Shown piece after piece: positions 33,998 to 45,511 of a stretch of 64,000 nucleotides of DNA. Numbering within the stretch: the first letter of the stretch is position 1; each line of letters opens with the position of its first letter. Origin of the DNA: Siderastrea siderea (lineage: Eukaryota; Cnidaria; Anthozoa; Scleractinia; Rhizangiidae); contig OZ034975.1 in NCBI GenBank assembly GCA_964030785.1, forward strand, positions 2,836,701-2,900,700, in the 5' to 3' direction. Both the position numbers and the translations under genes were made by a program. The notes under the pieces are model-generated. The model saw only the letters and a program-made list of their open reading frames with translations. It searched no databases and was not told where the DNA came from.

Positions 33998-35642
33998 AAC
34001 AGAGAAGATTACACTCAACCAACTCTTCGGACGCTTCTCTCAGTGGTACGGCTTAAAGAAGTTCGTGGCGTGGATTCTCCGTTACCGAGCAAACCTGCGA
34101 AAGGCGGTTGGACCCCGCAAATCAGGATCCATGCCCCACAGCCATGTAACAAGGATAGAACCAATAACCGTGGAAGAACTGGACAAGGCCAAAAGGGAAA
34201 TCCTAGTCCATGTGCAGAAAGAGAGTTTCAAGGAAGAGATCGCCATCCTAAAGAATTCAATTGCCGACGTTATAAAGGGAAGTGCCCCCACTACAAAGAA
34301 GATTCAAATCAAGAAGTCAAGTAAAATCTCCTGGCTTGACCCACGGTTGATGGACGGTCTGATGGACGGTTGATGGACACGGTTGATGGAAACGGTTGAT
34401 GGACGGCTCGAAAACGCCCCCCTTCAACTGGATGCGAAACATCCTATAATTCTGCCAGCTTCACATCACGTTGTTGGTCTCATTATCAGCTTCTACCATC
34501 ACGCTTCCGGGCACTCTGGCACAGAACACGTGCTCTCTATGATCAGAGAAAGATTTTGGATCGTAAAGGCAAGAGCTGCAGTAAGAAAGTCCCTCAACAG
34601 CTGCTTCAATTGCAGAAAGAGACAAGCACCAGTTGGAGAGCAAAAGATGGCAAACCTGCCGCAAGAGAGGATCACTCCTGACAAGCCCCCATTCACCTAC
34701 GTCGGGGTCGACTGTTTTGGGCCCTTTTTGGTTCGTTTGTGGGAGGAGCCAAGTCAAGAGATATGGCGTGGTGTTCACCTGTTTAACGGTGTGCGCGATC
34801 CACATCGCAGTACTCCATAGTCTGGACACAGACTCCTTCTTAAACAGCATACGTCGTTTCATTGCCAGAAGGGGGAAACCAGAAGATATGAGATCGGAGG
34901 GAATTTCGTGCGCGGCGTAAAGGAGCTGAGGAGTACCATCGATGGGTGGAACCAGGAAGTAATCTCAGAGTCTCTCCTGCAGAGAAATGTTCAGTGGATT
35001 CTCAACCCCCCTGCAGGCTCTCATCATGGTGGCGTGTGGGAACGCTGCATTCGCACCATTCGAAAGGTGATGAATGCTCTTCTAAGGGAACAAGTCCTTG
35101 ATGACGAAGGTCTCGTGACTCTCATGTGCGAGGTGGAATCCATAGTCAATGGTAGGCCCCTAACAAATTTATCCGACGATCCAAGAGACCCCGAGGCCTT
35201 GGCGCCAAATCACCTTCTATTACTGCGGTCAGGCCCCGAAATGCCGCCTGGTGTCTTCAGAAAGGGAGACCTTTATTCCCGTCGGAGGTGGCGACAAGTC
35301 CAATATCTGTCTGACGTGTTTTGGCGAAGGTGGCTGAGGGAGTATCTTCTTTGTTTGCAAGAGAGACAGAAGTGGCTACGATCGACGAGCAACTTCGAAA
35401 TTGGAGACGTTGTACTCGTGGTAGACGAAAACTCCCCAAGGAATTCGTGGCCCCTCGGACGTATCTTGGAGGTAAAGCCAAACAAGGGAGATGGGCTAGT
35501 AAGGAGAGTCTCGCTGAAAACCAAGACTGCAGTCCTGGAACGTGCCATCGACAAGATAGTCCTTCTAGAGGCACCTAGGCTCTGTTATGTCAAAATGAAC
35601 AGTTATCTCCTGATTGACTTGATTGTGGCAATGCCGATTTGA
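33978..35642 (+). pseudogene. BEL/Pao retrotransposon: integrase region, frameshifted
   Basis: Same polyprotein, continued after a frame change. The zinc-binding HHCC region is visible (HHASGHSGTEHVLSMIRERF and CFNCRKRQAP), then the start of the catalytic core (TYVGVDCFGPF). The reading then shifts frame near 34740 and again near 34900. The second catalytic Asp motif (normally D-N-G-T) is not intact. After it come HHGGVWERCIRTIRKVMNAL with the catalytic Glu and the C-terminal domain typical of BEL/Pao (FEIGDVVLVVDENSPRNSWP). Short tandem CGGTTGATGGA copies at 34345-34405 add an internal stop. Not functional as read. Confidence 0.85.
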
Positions 35643-35722
35643 GAACAATTACTTAATAGGTTTTACCGTTTGAATCACTCAGCTTAGTTTAAATGCTTCA
35701 ATGTCGCATTTAGGGGCCGATA

Positions 35723-36100
35723 TGTTAGATTCAAACGTCACGTTTTGTTTTCTTATTATTTGCACGTGTTCACACGCGTGTGCGGCTCTATCAACCTCGC
35801 GGTCTACACGCGTGACATTGCGTTACTTTGCTTATCATGTGATTGCGATCAGTTTTCATCTATGTTATTTCACAATCACCGCGTGTTTGGATTTCTCTAT
35901 TACTACGTACTGTCTAATTCACGTTTTATTCTGATTTGTCTTCGCTCCACCGGATCAGAGGAATATTTGTAAGTTTTGTCCCTTCAGTGTTTTTCAAATC
36001 GTTAATTAGTTTCTTACAAGTATTGTGATCTATTGCTTTTGAGTCGAACCATATTGATCATAATCGTCTCAATTGTCAAATGCGTTAGGATTACCTCTGT
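35723..36100 (+). mobile_element. Candidate BEL/Pao 3' LTR
   Basis: Follows the integrase frame and a purine-rich AGGGGCCGATA; begins TGTTAGATTCAAACGTCACG. No matching 5' LTR exists in the window, so the right boundary is estimated. TG at the start fits an LTR. Confidence 0.45.
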
Positions 36101-37258
36101 GGAAAATCAATTAAAGTAAGCGTTAAATGGAACTTTGTTTCAAGACTCTGAACTGAACGGTTTAGTGCTCACATAGCCAAGGTCTCACTTGGTGCATCAA
36201 GAAATCGGACTAGCAAACAAAGCAAGGAGATTTAGTCACTTCAAAATTTTAAAAGAAGACGTTTTAAAGGAAGGATCACTCAGACAATTCTTTTGGTGAA
36301 AATTACAACCCATGACCTCTTCCAAATGTTAAGGTAAAATTAAAATTTCTCAATTTATATCATTAAAAAACCATTTACATAAGACATCATTAAATTCTGC
36401 GAATTTTAAAATAACGAGCAAAATCTCGCTGAAGAAGAATTCTTGTATTTAATACGGATTCCACTCAACGTTCGTGCAATAAGTGCAAAAAATATTTACT
36501 AAGAAACTACTCATAGCACGGTAACATTTTCCATGCTATTTGAAACACCTCACTTTCATTCATTTCTCCAAGTGACCCCGCGATTAAATTCTCAAGCATT
36601 CTCAAGAAAACTGATGTTAAATCTCGTAAAAAATATGCTAAAAACGGGCGCCATTTTGTTTCGAACTGACGTGAAGCGTCTTTTTAATTGAAATATGGAT
36701 AAATTCAAATCCAATTTTCTCTCACGAGGCTAGCCTGGGAGCAAAAGTACCATACGTTCTTCTTATCTATTCTCAAAATGTGAGCGTGCTACAAGAATTT
36801 TTTCGGTAACCTAATTTTTGCACTTAGTGCTCGAACATTGAGTCGAAATCGTCTTAATGTTTACTTTTTCAGTTCAGTGTAGGGTCAAATCTTATGGCAC
36901 GTAATTGCTTCCAACTTTCTTAAGCCTGTGTATCCTAAAGTGGCACCATTCAAATGAAAGCTACTGAGCAGTATTTTCGTATGGCACTCTTTATCGTACT
37001 GTACAGCGTGGTAGGTACTGACTTTTGAGCCTGTGGATGAGATCCTAAAGTGTGACCATTCAGATGAAAGCAAGAGAGGTGAAAGCTACTGAGCAGTACT
37101 TTCCTGTGGTGCTGTTTATTATGCTATACAGGATGGTTCTAACTTTTGAGTTCGACCCAAAAGCCGTACTCAACTAATAAAATTAGTATAAAATCTACAA
37201 TAAATATTAAATCTAAAAGTGATATAAAAATAAACTATTAATCTAACATTAACCTAAA

Positions 37259-37299
<41 letters not shown>

Positions 37300-37300
37300 A
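37259..37300. repeat. ATT microsatellite
   Basis: About 13 ATT triplets, followed directly by CAGTAGAACCCCGGTAACTC at 37301, which looks like one end of a pogo-type element. Its partner end was not found. Confidence 0.85.
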
Positions 37301-37382
37301 GTAGAACCCCGGTAACTCGAACTCGGATAACTCGAACTCCCCCGCTAACTCGAACTAAGTCCCATTTCCCTTGGATTTGAAC

Positions 37383-38499
37383 TCACTTTTCAGTCATTTT
37401 TACTCGGTTTTCTGGAACTGGGATAATTCGAATTAAAGAAATTAGGGTTTTGAGACTTGATAGTAGTGACGTTTCTTGACACTTTTCAGGGAAAGATCCA
37501 TCAAATTTAAAACCTTCGTGGCCGAAAATGTCTTTTCTGACTATAGAAGCTACCCTGGCCAATATATCCACGTCTTCTGAAAAGTCTCGTTTCTTCAAGG
37601 CTTCTTTAAGCATGTTTCTCATCCCTTCTTTAAAAACCAAAATTGTGTTTTTTCGATCTGACCGTTCTTGTGCTTCCTGAAAGTGTTTTAGCAAGCGTTC
37701 CTTCAGCCTGGTCTTGTTAACTGTTTTCTTATGTCCTAGATCTTCAAGACGACTGATTTTCATATAAAGAATGAAGTTCCAATAATTTAAACAACAGTTT
37801 TCCCGAAATGACTTCTTTTTCGATGAGGCTTGTAAGCTGTACAAACACCCGGGAGTTGTTCATATTTTCGGCAATACTCTGATCATCTTGTTTTGATTTC
37901 CTGACACAACTTCGATATCGATTTCTCAGGTCCACCAAGCATTTAAGTTGTTACTTAGTCCCCACTGAAATGAGATCTCTTCCATCTATTTTGACATGTA
38001 AATGAGAATCATTTAGCTCATTGATCATTGTTCTTATGTTCGCGTCTGCATCAAATGTCAACACCCGGTGGAGTTCTCCTTCATCTTTTCCCTTCTCCCA
38101 CAAAAAACACACGTCATTATCCAGTGCTTGCCGCTTACAACGGGGCTTCTCTTCACTCTCATCAAGGTTGAGTTCCCTTTTCTTTTTTGCTCTTGTTAGC
38201 TTACAATTGTTAAATTTCGCAAGACAAGACTTATGCCATGACGCACGATGGAATGTAAAGGTTTCTGCAGTTTCTTCGCATCCAAATTTGACTATTAACG
38301 GGAGGGCATCAATGTTTCTAAATTCTTCTACGTTCTTTAGAAATGCCGTATACGCCTCTGACTTGCTCCCAGCTTTCTGTACAGGATTTTCCAAAGGGCA
38401 TTCTAAAACTTGTGAGGTTTTCTTCTGGCATATAACGCAAAGGCTCCAGTCTATTTCCATGTTGTGCTGTAACATGCTACAAGTGCATTGTAATTGCAA
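37383..38499 (-). pseudogene. Fragment of a multicopy protein with CxxC/HxxxxHxxC motif
   Basis: Three overlapping or adjacent frames on minus read as one decayed protein. The first (38499-37951) has CVICQKK with its CxxC, then FTFHRASWHKSCLAKFNN, a likely zinc-binding arrangement. A second piece (37938-37744) continues in another frame. The third (37844-37383) has KTRLKERLLKHFQEAQE, VLVFKEGMRN-like and GSFPEKCQETSLLSSLKTLI, then stops abruptly. I recall similar proteins as high-copy, uncharacterised families in cnidarian and fish genomes, probably mobile-element encoded. At least one frameshift and a 3' truncation make it a pseudogene. Function unknown. Confidence 0.55.
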
Positions 38500-38673
38500 T
38501 ATAAATGTTGTATGAGTGAATGTAATTTAAACGAAAACTATAATATCATTTTTAATTTTCCAGACGACTTTTGCTTTCTGAAATAAATAACTGCAGCATT
38601 TTAACAGAAAATTGCGAATTACTTACAGTAGAGGGAAATATTTCCTCCTGTCCCATCATCACTGCACCCGCAA

Positions 38674-38790
38674 AGATGGCGTCTGTAGCTGCGCTAGAGA
38701 ATTTGCATATGCTCAAATCGCTGAGCGAATTATGCAGATTGCAACAAAAAATTCAGGTGGAGCCACGGACAAAAATCTTTAACAGTCTTT
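38674..38790 (+). CDS. Small ORF divergent from the 38499 fragment
   Basis: AAGATGGCG start in good context, then ~37 codons (MASVAALENLHMLKSLSELC, basic tail, stop). It starts ~175 bases from the start of the minus-strand fragment, in divergent orientation. No recognised domain; it may be chance. Confidence 0.2.
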
Positions 38791-39147
38791 AAGGAATCAT
38801 CCTGCAAAATTGGGTGCTTTTATCCACCCTGTAACGATATCTCCAATATTTACCCTAGGCGACCTGACTAAAAGTTAAAATAACGCGTGCAAGGCGCGAA
38901 CACAACTTATGGCACCTTTCGGTTCTCTTTTGTGACTTCATTCCGGTTTTTAATTTACAGAAACACCCGAGAAAACGGTTTGCTCCAACAGCTTCTCTTT
39001 ATCTGAAACTCCTTTAAGTTTGAACTGTTGAAAACGTCATTAAGTCGTTCAAAATAATTTTCTTGTCGTTTGACTCATTAAAAGCTGCAGACTTCACACC
39101 AGCCGGTGTTTTCACAGAAAGACTGAATCATCAATATAATTACTTAT

Positions 39148-39374
39148 TACCGTATTTTCCCCATTAAACGCCGGATATAAAAGAGGGTATGGTAAATAAG
39201 CCCCTCAGACGTTTATTTGTTGTATTATAAACTTAATATACACGGCTGCCAAGAAAAACGAATAATAACCCTTTCTTAAAAAATGGCGGGCTCAAATAAA
39301 CTGTTGACTTAAAGAAACGCCGGGTCCACCGTGCCAAATAAACGCCGGGGGCGTTTAATTGAGAAAATACGGTA
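39148..39374. mobile_element. Second copy of the TACCGTATTTTCCCC element
   Basis: Same inverted ends as the element at 2116-2358, and the same interior (a stretch about AAATAAACGCCGGG) with small indels. It lies at the matching position inside family A copy 2. Non-coding. Confidence 0.55.
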
Positions 39375-39499
39375 TATGTCAACTGAATGAATGAAGCACG
39401 TATACCAGTCAGTAAAATTGATGATTTATAATGCTAATTGAACTCAGTGGAGGGCAATTTGGTCTGAAATCATACGGGTGATTTCAAAATCGAACTTAA

Positions 39500-40213
39500 G
39501 GTTACTCCGGACCTTCGCAGGTGTCCTCCCGTGTCCTCCGGGAAAAAATTCATATGCGCGCCATTTTAAAGGAAAGCACGGCAAACTATATATCATTGGA
39601 AAGCTTAATAATTGTAGATTTCGGAAAAAATATGAATTGCCAGTTTTTTTTTTAATTTCACAAAAGAAAATTGCAAAAATGACTGCCAAAATGACCATGC
39701 GTCATTCAATTAAACAACTGAATTAATAGGGTACCAAAATTCGGCAGATTTCTGTGAAATTTGGCCTGAACATTCCTTAGATGTTGTGAAACAAAAGTGT
39801 GTCGGGGATTTTTCAAATTTATAATATTTCACCCGTGGCAATATTCAATGCAATGCCCATCGCGCTTTCTTTGCTGCTCGAATTTGACAAATTAATTAAA
39901 AAATAACCAGTCAGAATATCGAAAAATGCTGACACAAATTTAATGACTGATCCTTTGTGATCAACACTTTGCAGTTATTTTGCCAGTGCGCTTGAATTTG
40001 ATACCCTATTAATTCAATTGAATGACCCATGGTCATTTCCATGGTTGTCTGCGATTTTCTTTTGCGGAATTGAAGAAACCGTCAATTTATAATTTTTTTC
40101 GAAATTCACATTTCTTAAGCTTTCCAACCATATATAGTTTGCTGTGTTTTCCTTTAAAACGGCGCGCAAACGAATTTTTTTCCCGAGGACACCCGCGAAG
40201 GTCCGGAGCAACC
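39500..40213. mobile_element. TTAA element 1, TIR GGTTACTCCGGACCTTCGC
   Basis: The left end GGTTACTCCGGACCTTCGCA is mirrored by GCGAAGGTCCGGAGCAACC at the right. TTAA flanks both sides (39496-39499 and 40214-40217). In repeat A copy 1 the corresponding site has a single TTAA (near 2487), so the empty site is in this window. Arms of ~200 bases pair; the centre is unpaired. 714 bp, non-coding. TTAA targets suggest mobilisation by piggyBac-type transposases. Confidence 0.8.
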
Positions 40214-40464
40214 TTAACTTACAATTTTCATTAAATCTTAAGGCTGTCTCAGCTTTCTTCCAATTTTTCCAGCAATTTCACAGAAAGTTAATTTTGACAA
40301 AATTTAAGAAATCTGATTTTTATGGTTTCTTTGTTGATTGCCCTGAAAACAAAATAAGCCCGCCCAGCTGAGAATTTTACTGCCAGATTTAGTTATTACA
40401 ATGCCTGTTGTAAGCTATCCATGTAGATTCAATTCTATCACTGATGTACTTTTGGAGTTATTAA

Positions 40465-41111
40465 GGTGGCTAGAAAGGTTTTTTTTAACTGTTACTATCC
40501 TTTTAAAACGAGGAAAGATTAGAAAGAAATATTTCTGGCCATGTGGGTAAACTATGAATATCTTGACAACTCTTTTGTCGGCAATACTTTTTAAGGCTGA
40601 TTGTGACGTAGTAGCCGTTACCACGGCAACACTAAAGGTACTCAAAAAGAACCTCCAAATTTTAGTTTTCGCCGCGAATAATCTGGAAAACTAAGTCGGT
40701 GACCTTTCCATTTTCTTGCATGTTTAGAAAGCTCCCTAAGTTCTTTAACTTCTTTGACGGTATGGCAAAAGGTTATTCAGTAGAACGTAAGTTATCGAAA
40801 AATTGATTTTTTTATTACAAAAAATTCCACTGAATAACTTTCCTCCAAACGCTTCTATTTGAATTGGCACACTTATTGTTACATGCATGCAAAAAATCAG
40901 GATGGGTCACCGAGCAAAATTTCGAGATAAAAACAGATGTTTCGTGCACGTTTTATTTCCGGTTTTCGCGATTTTACGCGGCATTTTAACTTCTTGTATT
41001 TTGCGCGCGCGACTTATAATAGAAATTTGGATTCACTCAGTAGACGCGTGCATTCTAGCTATGTAGTGTGTGGTCTACGCGCGCGCGCGGCTAAAACCCT
41101 TTCGAGCCTCC
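40465..41111. mobile_element. TTAA element 2, TIR GGTGGCTAGAAAGG
   Basis: The left end GGTGGCTAGAAAGGTTTTTT pairs with an inverse at the right that begins GGAGGCTCGAAAGGGTTTT. TTAA flanks at 40461-40464 and 41112-41115. It interrupts family A between blocks that are contiguous at about 2710-2725. 647 bp, non-coding. Confidence 0.7.
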
Positions 41112-41253
41112 TTAAAAGAAATGTACTGTTATGTACTATTGTTTTACTCACGAATTAAAATGGCCCAAACACGGTCTAGTTAATTCGCCGTTTATTTTGT
41201 TTACTCTTGATGTAATATAAAGCCACATACATGGAAGGAAACTGGAATAGTAG

Positions 41254-41662
41254 TTTTACAATAAGTGAGTGAATTCTCGCGCTGATTGGCTAATTTTGTC
41301 AATAATATTGTCAATAAGAGTACAGACGGATGAAACGTGTAAAGCTGACGCAATCAGCTTAACAAATTGACGTCAGTTTATTTATGCGTCTGTCCTCTTG
41401 TTGATGATAAATTTCGTCATAACATTGTCAAACTAAGGTTGCAATGGTTTCTTCAGTTTTAACACATAAATTTTAGATGATTTCCTCATTGAAGACTACT
41501 AGATTTGTGGTTCAGTTCTCGCCGCATCAAGAATGCAGCGCTAAAAAGCTTGACAAAACTTTTGCTGATTGCGTCAGCTTTACGAGTTTCATCCGTCTGT
41601 ACTCTTATTGACAATAAAAATTAGCCAATCAGCGGGCGAGAATTCGCTCAGTTATTGTAAAA
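41254..41662. mobile_element. Fold-back element, TIR TTTTACAATAAGTGAG
   Basis: The left arm TTTTACAATAAGTGAGTGAA pairs with an inverse right arm ending TCGCTCAGTTATTGTAAAA. Arms run for over 100 bases (AATAAGAGTACAGACGGATG in both). Related pieces continue to about 42310, so this is a compound insertion. Confidence 0.6.
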
Positions 41663-42151
41663 AGAAGTTTTGTCAAATTTTTCAGCGCTGCATTCTTGAC
41701 GAGGCGATAATTGTACCACAAATCTACTAATCGCCAATGAGGAAATCATTTAAAATTTATGTGTTAAAAGTGAAGAAACCATTGCAAGCTTAGAGCGAAA
41801 AGATGAGGATGTTTGTTGAGGATTCAGACCTGAAAATCGGCGGTGAGCGGGAATTTGTGCTGTCAATGAAATTAAGTTGAACCGAGTTTTAGCGGATTAT
41901 TTTGTGAACGGTTTTCGCTGGATTAAAGGTTAGTTGAGCAATTCGAATTTTTCCTTGTACTTCTGGCCTATTCTTAACAAAGTTTTTATTTACGAGGCTG
42001 TGATTCTCCGAATTACAACAATTACAGTTACAATTACGAATTACATCGCACCTTCCATTGACTCTTGCATTTCTTTCCTTCGTTTAAAAATCAGTTTTGG
42101 TTTTTTGTTATTGTAAAAAAACAAATTGAGGCGCCCGTTTACCTGTCTGTT

Positions 42152-42272
42152 TGTTTTATGCGTCTGTCCTCTTATTGATGATGAATTTCGTCATCACATT
42201 GTCAAAGTTTGTCAGACTTTGACAATGTGATGACGAAATTTATCATCAATAAAAAGACAGACGCATAAAAAA
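42152..42272. repeat. Long hairpin, GCGTCTGTCCTCTTATTG stem
   Basis: About 55 bases pair with their inverse over almost no loop (centre near GTCAAAGTTTGTCAGACTTTGAC). The stem sequence recurs at 41388-41440 in the neighbouring fold-back element. Confidence 0.8.
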
Positions 42273-42376
42273 ACAGACGCATAAAAAACGTCAATTGTTA
42301 ATTTTATATTTTTCCAAAGTCTCGAGTTGTAGTGTTTTAAAAAAGACTTAACGTTTAAATTTTGCAGTTTTCACTA

Positions 42377-43135
42377 CAGCTTTTGAGTTCAAAATTGGGT
42401 TGTCGGGCCTCAACAAACATTCGCTGTTACCATGGGAACAATTACGTTATGACCTCGATGGCCATTTTCGAACATCCCCCCTCGATATCTACTTGCATGC
42501 AAATTTGAGTTGGGGGTCAAAGTTTTTCATTTCCCACTTTGTTTGATTCTTACAGCTCTTAAAAGCTGCCGACATACTTCACACTAGCCGGTGTTTTAAC
42601 AGAAGAGCAATCAATATAATTATTATGTTATTATATGTCAACTGAATGCTAAATTAAACGTGCACGGTACCCATCAGGAAAATTGATGATTTATAGTCTA
42701 ATGATCGAGTGAAGTGAACTCGCTCTTCTCTTTTCGTTTGTTTGTTTGGAGTTCTATATGCACTGACTGTCGTAGGAATAAAGCAAACATTCTTGCCGGC
42801 AACTGCTGCCATTTTGTCATTATGTTAGCAGACGGGAACAACTAGTCCAAACTAAAAAAATCTATTACGATCACGTAGTTTTACACAAATTCATGCATGA
42901 AGAATCTTCTAAACAGTAAGAAATTAACGAAGCAACAAAATACAGTCTAAGAAGGACTTCCAAACAATAGAGCGCTCGGCTTTCCTTTAAAGGAAGACCC
43001 TCATCATTTTACATCTAAAAGACAATTTAGTGCATCGGGTCCTATAAGTCTGAACATTAATTTACTAATAAGCCTGAACCTTAATTTACCTTTAAATGCA
43101 AATTTTTGTATATCTCCACTCTGTGACAGATTTAG
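42377..43135 (+). repeat. Dispersed repeat family B, copy 2
   Basis: Matches 24815-25560 in order, with a ~40-base stretch absent from copy 1 (about 42410-42450) and small indels. It starts directly at the end of family A copy 2. Confidence 0.6.
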
Positions 43136-43202
43136 CTAATGCCCTGCTGATACGGGACAAAAAAGCTGAATAAGTCGACAGTGAATCATGCATTTTTCTA
43201 TA

Positions 43203-43206
<4 letters not shown>

Positions 43207-43235
<29 letters not shown>
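43207..43235. repeat. TA microsatellite
   Basis: About 14 TA/AT dinucleotides. Confidence 0.9.
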
Positions 43236-43238
<3 letters not shown>

Positions 43239-44011
43239 CCTTTAAACGTGGAACTATCCCGTGTACTGATAACTGGTATTCAACTTTTTTTGTAGTTATT
43301 CTCCGCTGCTCAGCCATACAGCCAATCAGCTGGGATGACCGTTTTAAATACTGTCCATACGTGAATAAAAGGGCCAGAAATTTTCTTTTCTTCTTATTTT
43401 GCTTAATTCCTCGATACCAAACTTTCGTTCGTACGGCCTTCTGTTTAAAATCTAACTTTTGTATTTTTTAAATTCCCTAAAGTGAACAAACGCACGCTTT
43501 GCAAAACACAAGATGTGCTGCGTTTTTTACATAATTTCCAACGACTGATTAATAATTCAAACAGATTCTCCTCCACCAGGTGAAAATCAAACAGTATGTT
43601 TTACTGTCTGTTAAAATAAGCAGTAAGTTATATACTCCGTCCGAGTTTAAAAGAGGACATATCACAGATCAGAACATTTCCACACTCAGAGGTATGTGGT
43701 GCAACGGAATGTGAGAATTTTGTCTTTTATTTTATTTGCGTGTTGTTTTTCGTTCCATTTTTCCTGCGAGGTGTCAATTATTTTGTCCTCACGATAAGAC
43801 ATCGTGAGGTAGACAGAAAAGTTATATCTCTAGCAATGCAAAAAGATCAAGAACAAGACAGATAATAGCGTCATCGTTTACAATGGATACTGAATGGAAA
43901 ACAACATCATACTGTTGTTTTTGCCTAATAGAAATTTGCTTCAGATCAAATGAAGTAACATTTTTACAACTACCCATTTGGGTCCTTGTTTCAGTTAACA
44001 ACAGAATCAAG

Positions 44012-44096
44012 ATGGCTGTCAAGAAAACAATGTTTTTTCTCTTCGTAATCGTGTCCCCAGTGGCTGTGATGGCAATGCAGCCTGTAAACTCTGGAG
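44012..44096 (+). CDS. First exon of a putative secreted protein
   Basis: AAGATGGCT start, then MAVKKTMFFLFVIVSPVAVM and a few polar residues, a typical signal peptide with an Ala-x-Ala-like end, followed by donor GTAAAT after one base of the next codon. The exon at 58401-58526 begins in the matching phase (G+CT gives Ala). Joining them gives a secreted protein with a helical segment. The 14.3-kb gap contains other genes and mobile elements, so the link is a hypothesis. Confidence 0.45.
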
Positions 44097-44349
44097 GTAA
44101 ATATTAATACAGTTGAAAATAGAAACACAGCCATTAAGTTATTCAGATATGTTAAGTGACCGACAGGAGAGAGGATGCTTCTTGGAAAGATAATTTTGGC
44201 GTTGAAATTTGTTGTTAGATGTTAGACTAAACCGGGTCAATTGTTGATGCACGGCACCTAGGGAAGGCACGAAACGGATGTGTCAAAGCAATTCAAATTA
44301 ATACAACAAGCAAAAACTAATATGGGGTGTACATGTTGTGCAGTGCATA

Positions 44350-44500
44350 CTGCAATTGAGTTTAGAGACGGACATTATTTTTTTGGAGGGGGGATGAAAA
44401 TTTCTTCGAGACAAACAATTTTTTTCTGTGTCGTTGTCTGCGCAAACATTTTTTTTCCGACTGCATCTTCCTGCAGACAATTTTTTTCCAACCAGTGATC
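44350..44500. repeat. Repeat with ACAATTTTTTTC tracts
   Basis: GACGGACATTATTTTTTTGG and the following T tracts match the inverse of 55350-55440 (TCCCCCTCCAAAAAACTTAT, GGTCCGTCCC). An interspersed repeat in opposite orientations at two sites; class unknown. Confidence 0.45.
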
Positions 44501-44926
44501 TCGGTTGGTTAGATATGTATAACTGCACCATGGCTTCTTGTACAAGTGTTGTCTGAAGGTTAATATTATAAACATACGACCCATTTGTTTTTCTGTAAAG
44601 CATTTATACTTCTTATAAACATTGAGCAAGTCAGAAATAAAAACAAAATGTCCACATATGCTCGCCCTTCTTTCAGCTATTTACATGTACTGAAAAAAAT
44701 GGTAAACATACCACTGACCTACTCACGAACGTAGAGTGCACAGGACATGCAGTATCCAGTGGGAGTAGGAGGCTCTTTCCCACAAAACTTAAGTCCTGTT
44801 CCTCTTTGGCGATGCTCCCATAAGTTACGCCAAAGAGGCATCTGATGTTTGTATGTCAATCACACGATGTTTTGGAAGATTTAAGGATTCCAAATGAAAG
44901 TCTCACTTGTCTTGCCTCAGCCTTAA

Positions 44927-45305
44927 AGGGGCATAGTCACGCTATTTTAGTTCACTTTAAAAATCAAAAATATGTCCTCACATCAATGAAGGCCCTCAAA
45001 TAATGGTCTAGTTTTGTCACCAAAGACTATATTACTTCACTGGAACTATTTTCTGTCGTCTGTTGCTACGGATGGCACGGATGGAAATGGATTGCAGTTT
45101 GAAAAAATCAGGCTAAACTTTTCAAATTCTTTCAATGTGTTGACATTAAATCGATATCATGGTTTGTTTTCTCTTAATGAAATTAAGTTAATATGTTCCT
45201 TTACATGTTCAAACACAATTGGGCATGGATAAAGTTAGCTACCGATAATTTTAATTTAACACAGTTTTGACCAGAAATCTGCGAAATCCTCGTGACTATG
45301 CCCCT
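44927..45305. mobile_element. TTAA element 3, TIR AGGGGCATAGTCACG
   Basis: The left end AGGGGCATAGTCACG is mirrored by CGTGACTATGCCCCT. TTAA flanks at 44923-44926 and 45306-45309. 379 bp, non-coding. Confidence 0.75.
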
Positions 45306-45511
45306 TTAAGAAACGCATATGCCAAAAGCAGATTTTCTCTTGATTCTTGACACGAGCAAGAAATAATGGTTTGTTGCAGATCTTCTATTTGAATATCTAG
45401 TCTCTGAAGGTCGCTGATAACAGAGGCACAAATCTGGCTATTGTACTTTGTATCAAGGTTTCAAGGTTTCACCTCTGTGGCTGAATCAACCCTAGCTTGT
45501 TTTCAGCACGT

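Larger units (their letters stand above)
36175..42375 (+). repeat. Dispersed repeat family A, copy 2, broken by insertions
   Basis: Blocks of 1612-2937 recur here in order, separated by the minus-strand gene fragment at 37383-38499 and by several inverted-repeat elements. Where copy 1 is continuous, copy 2 shows clean insertions, which fixes boundaries for the elements at 39500-40213 and 40465-41111. Confidence 0.6.
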
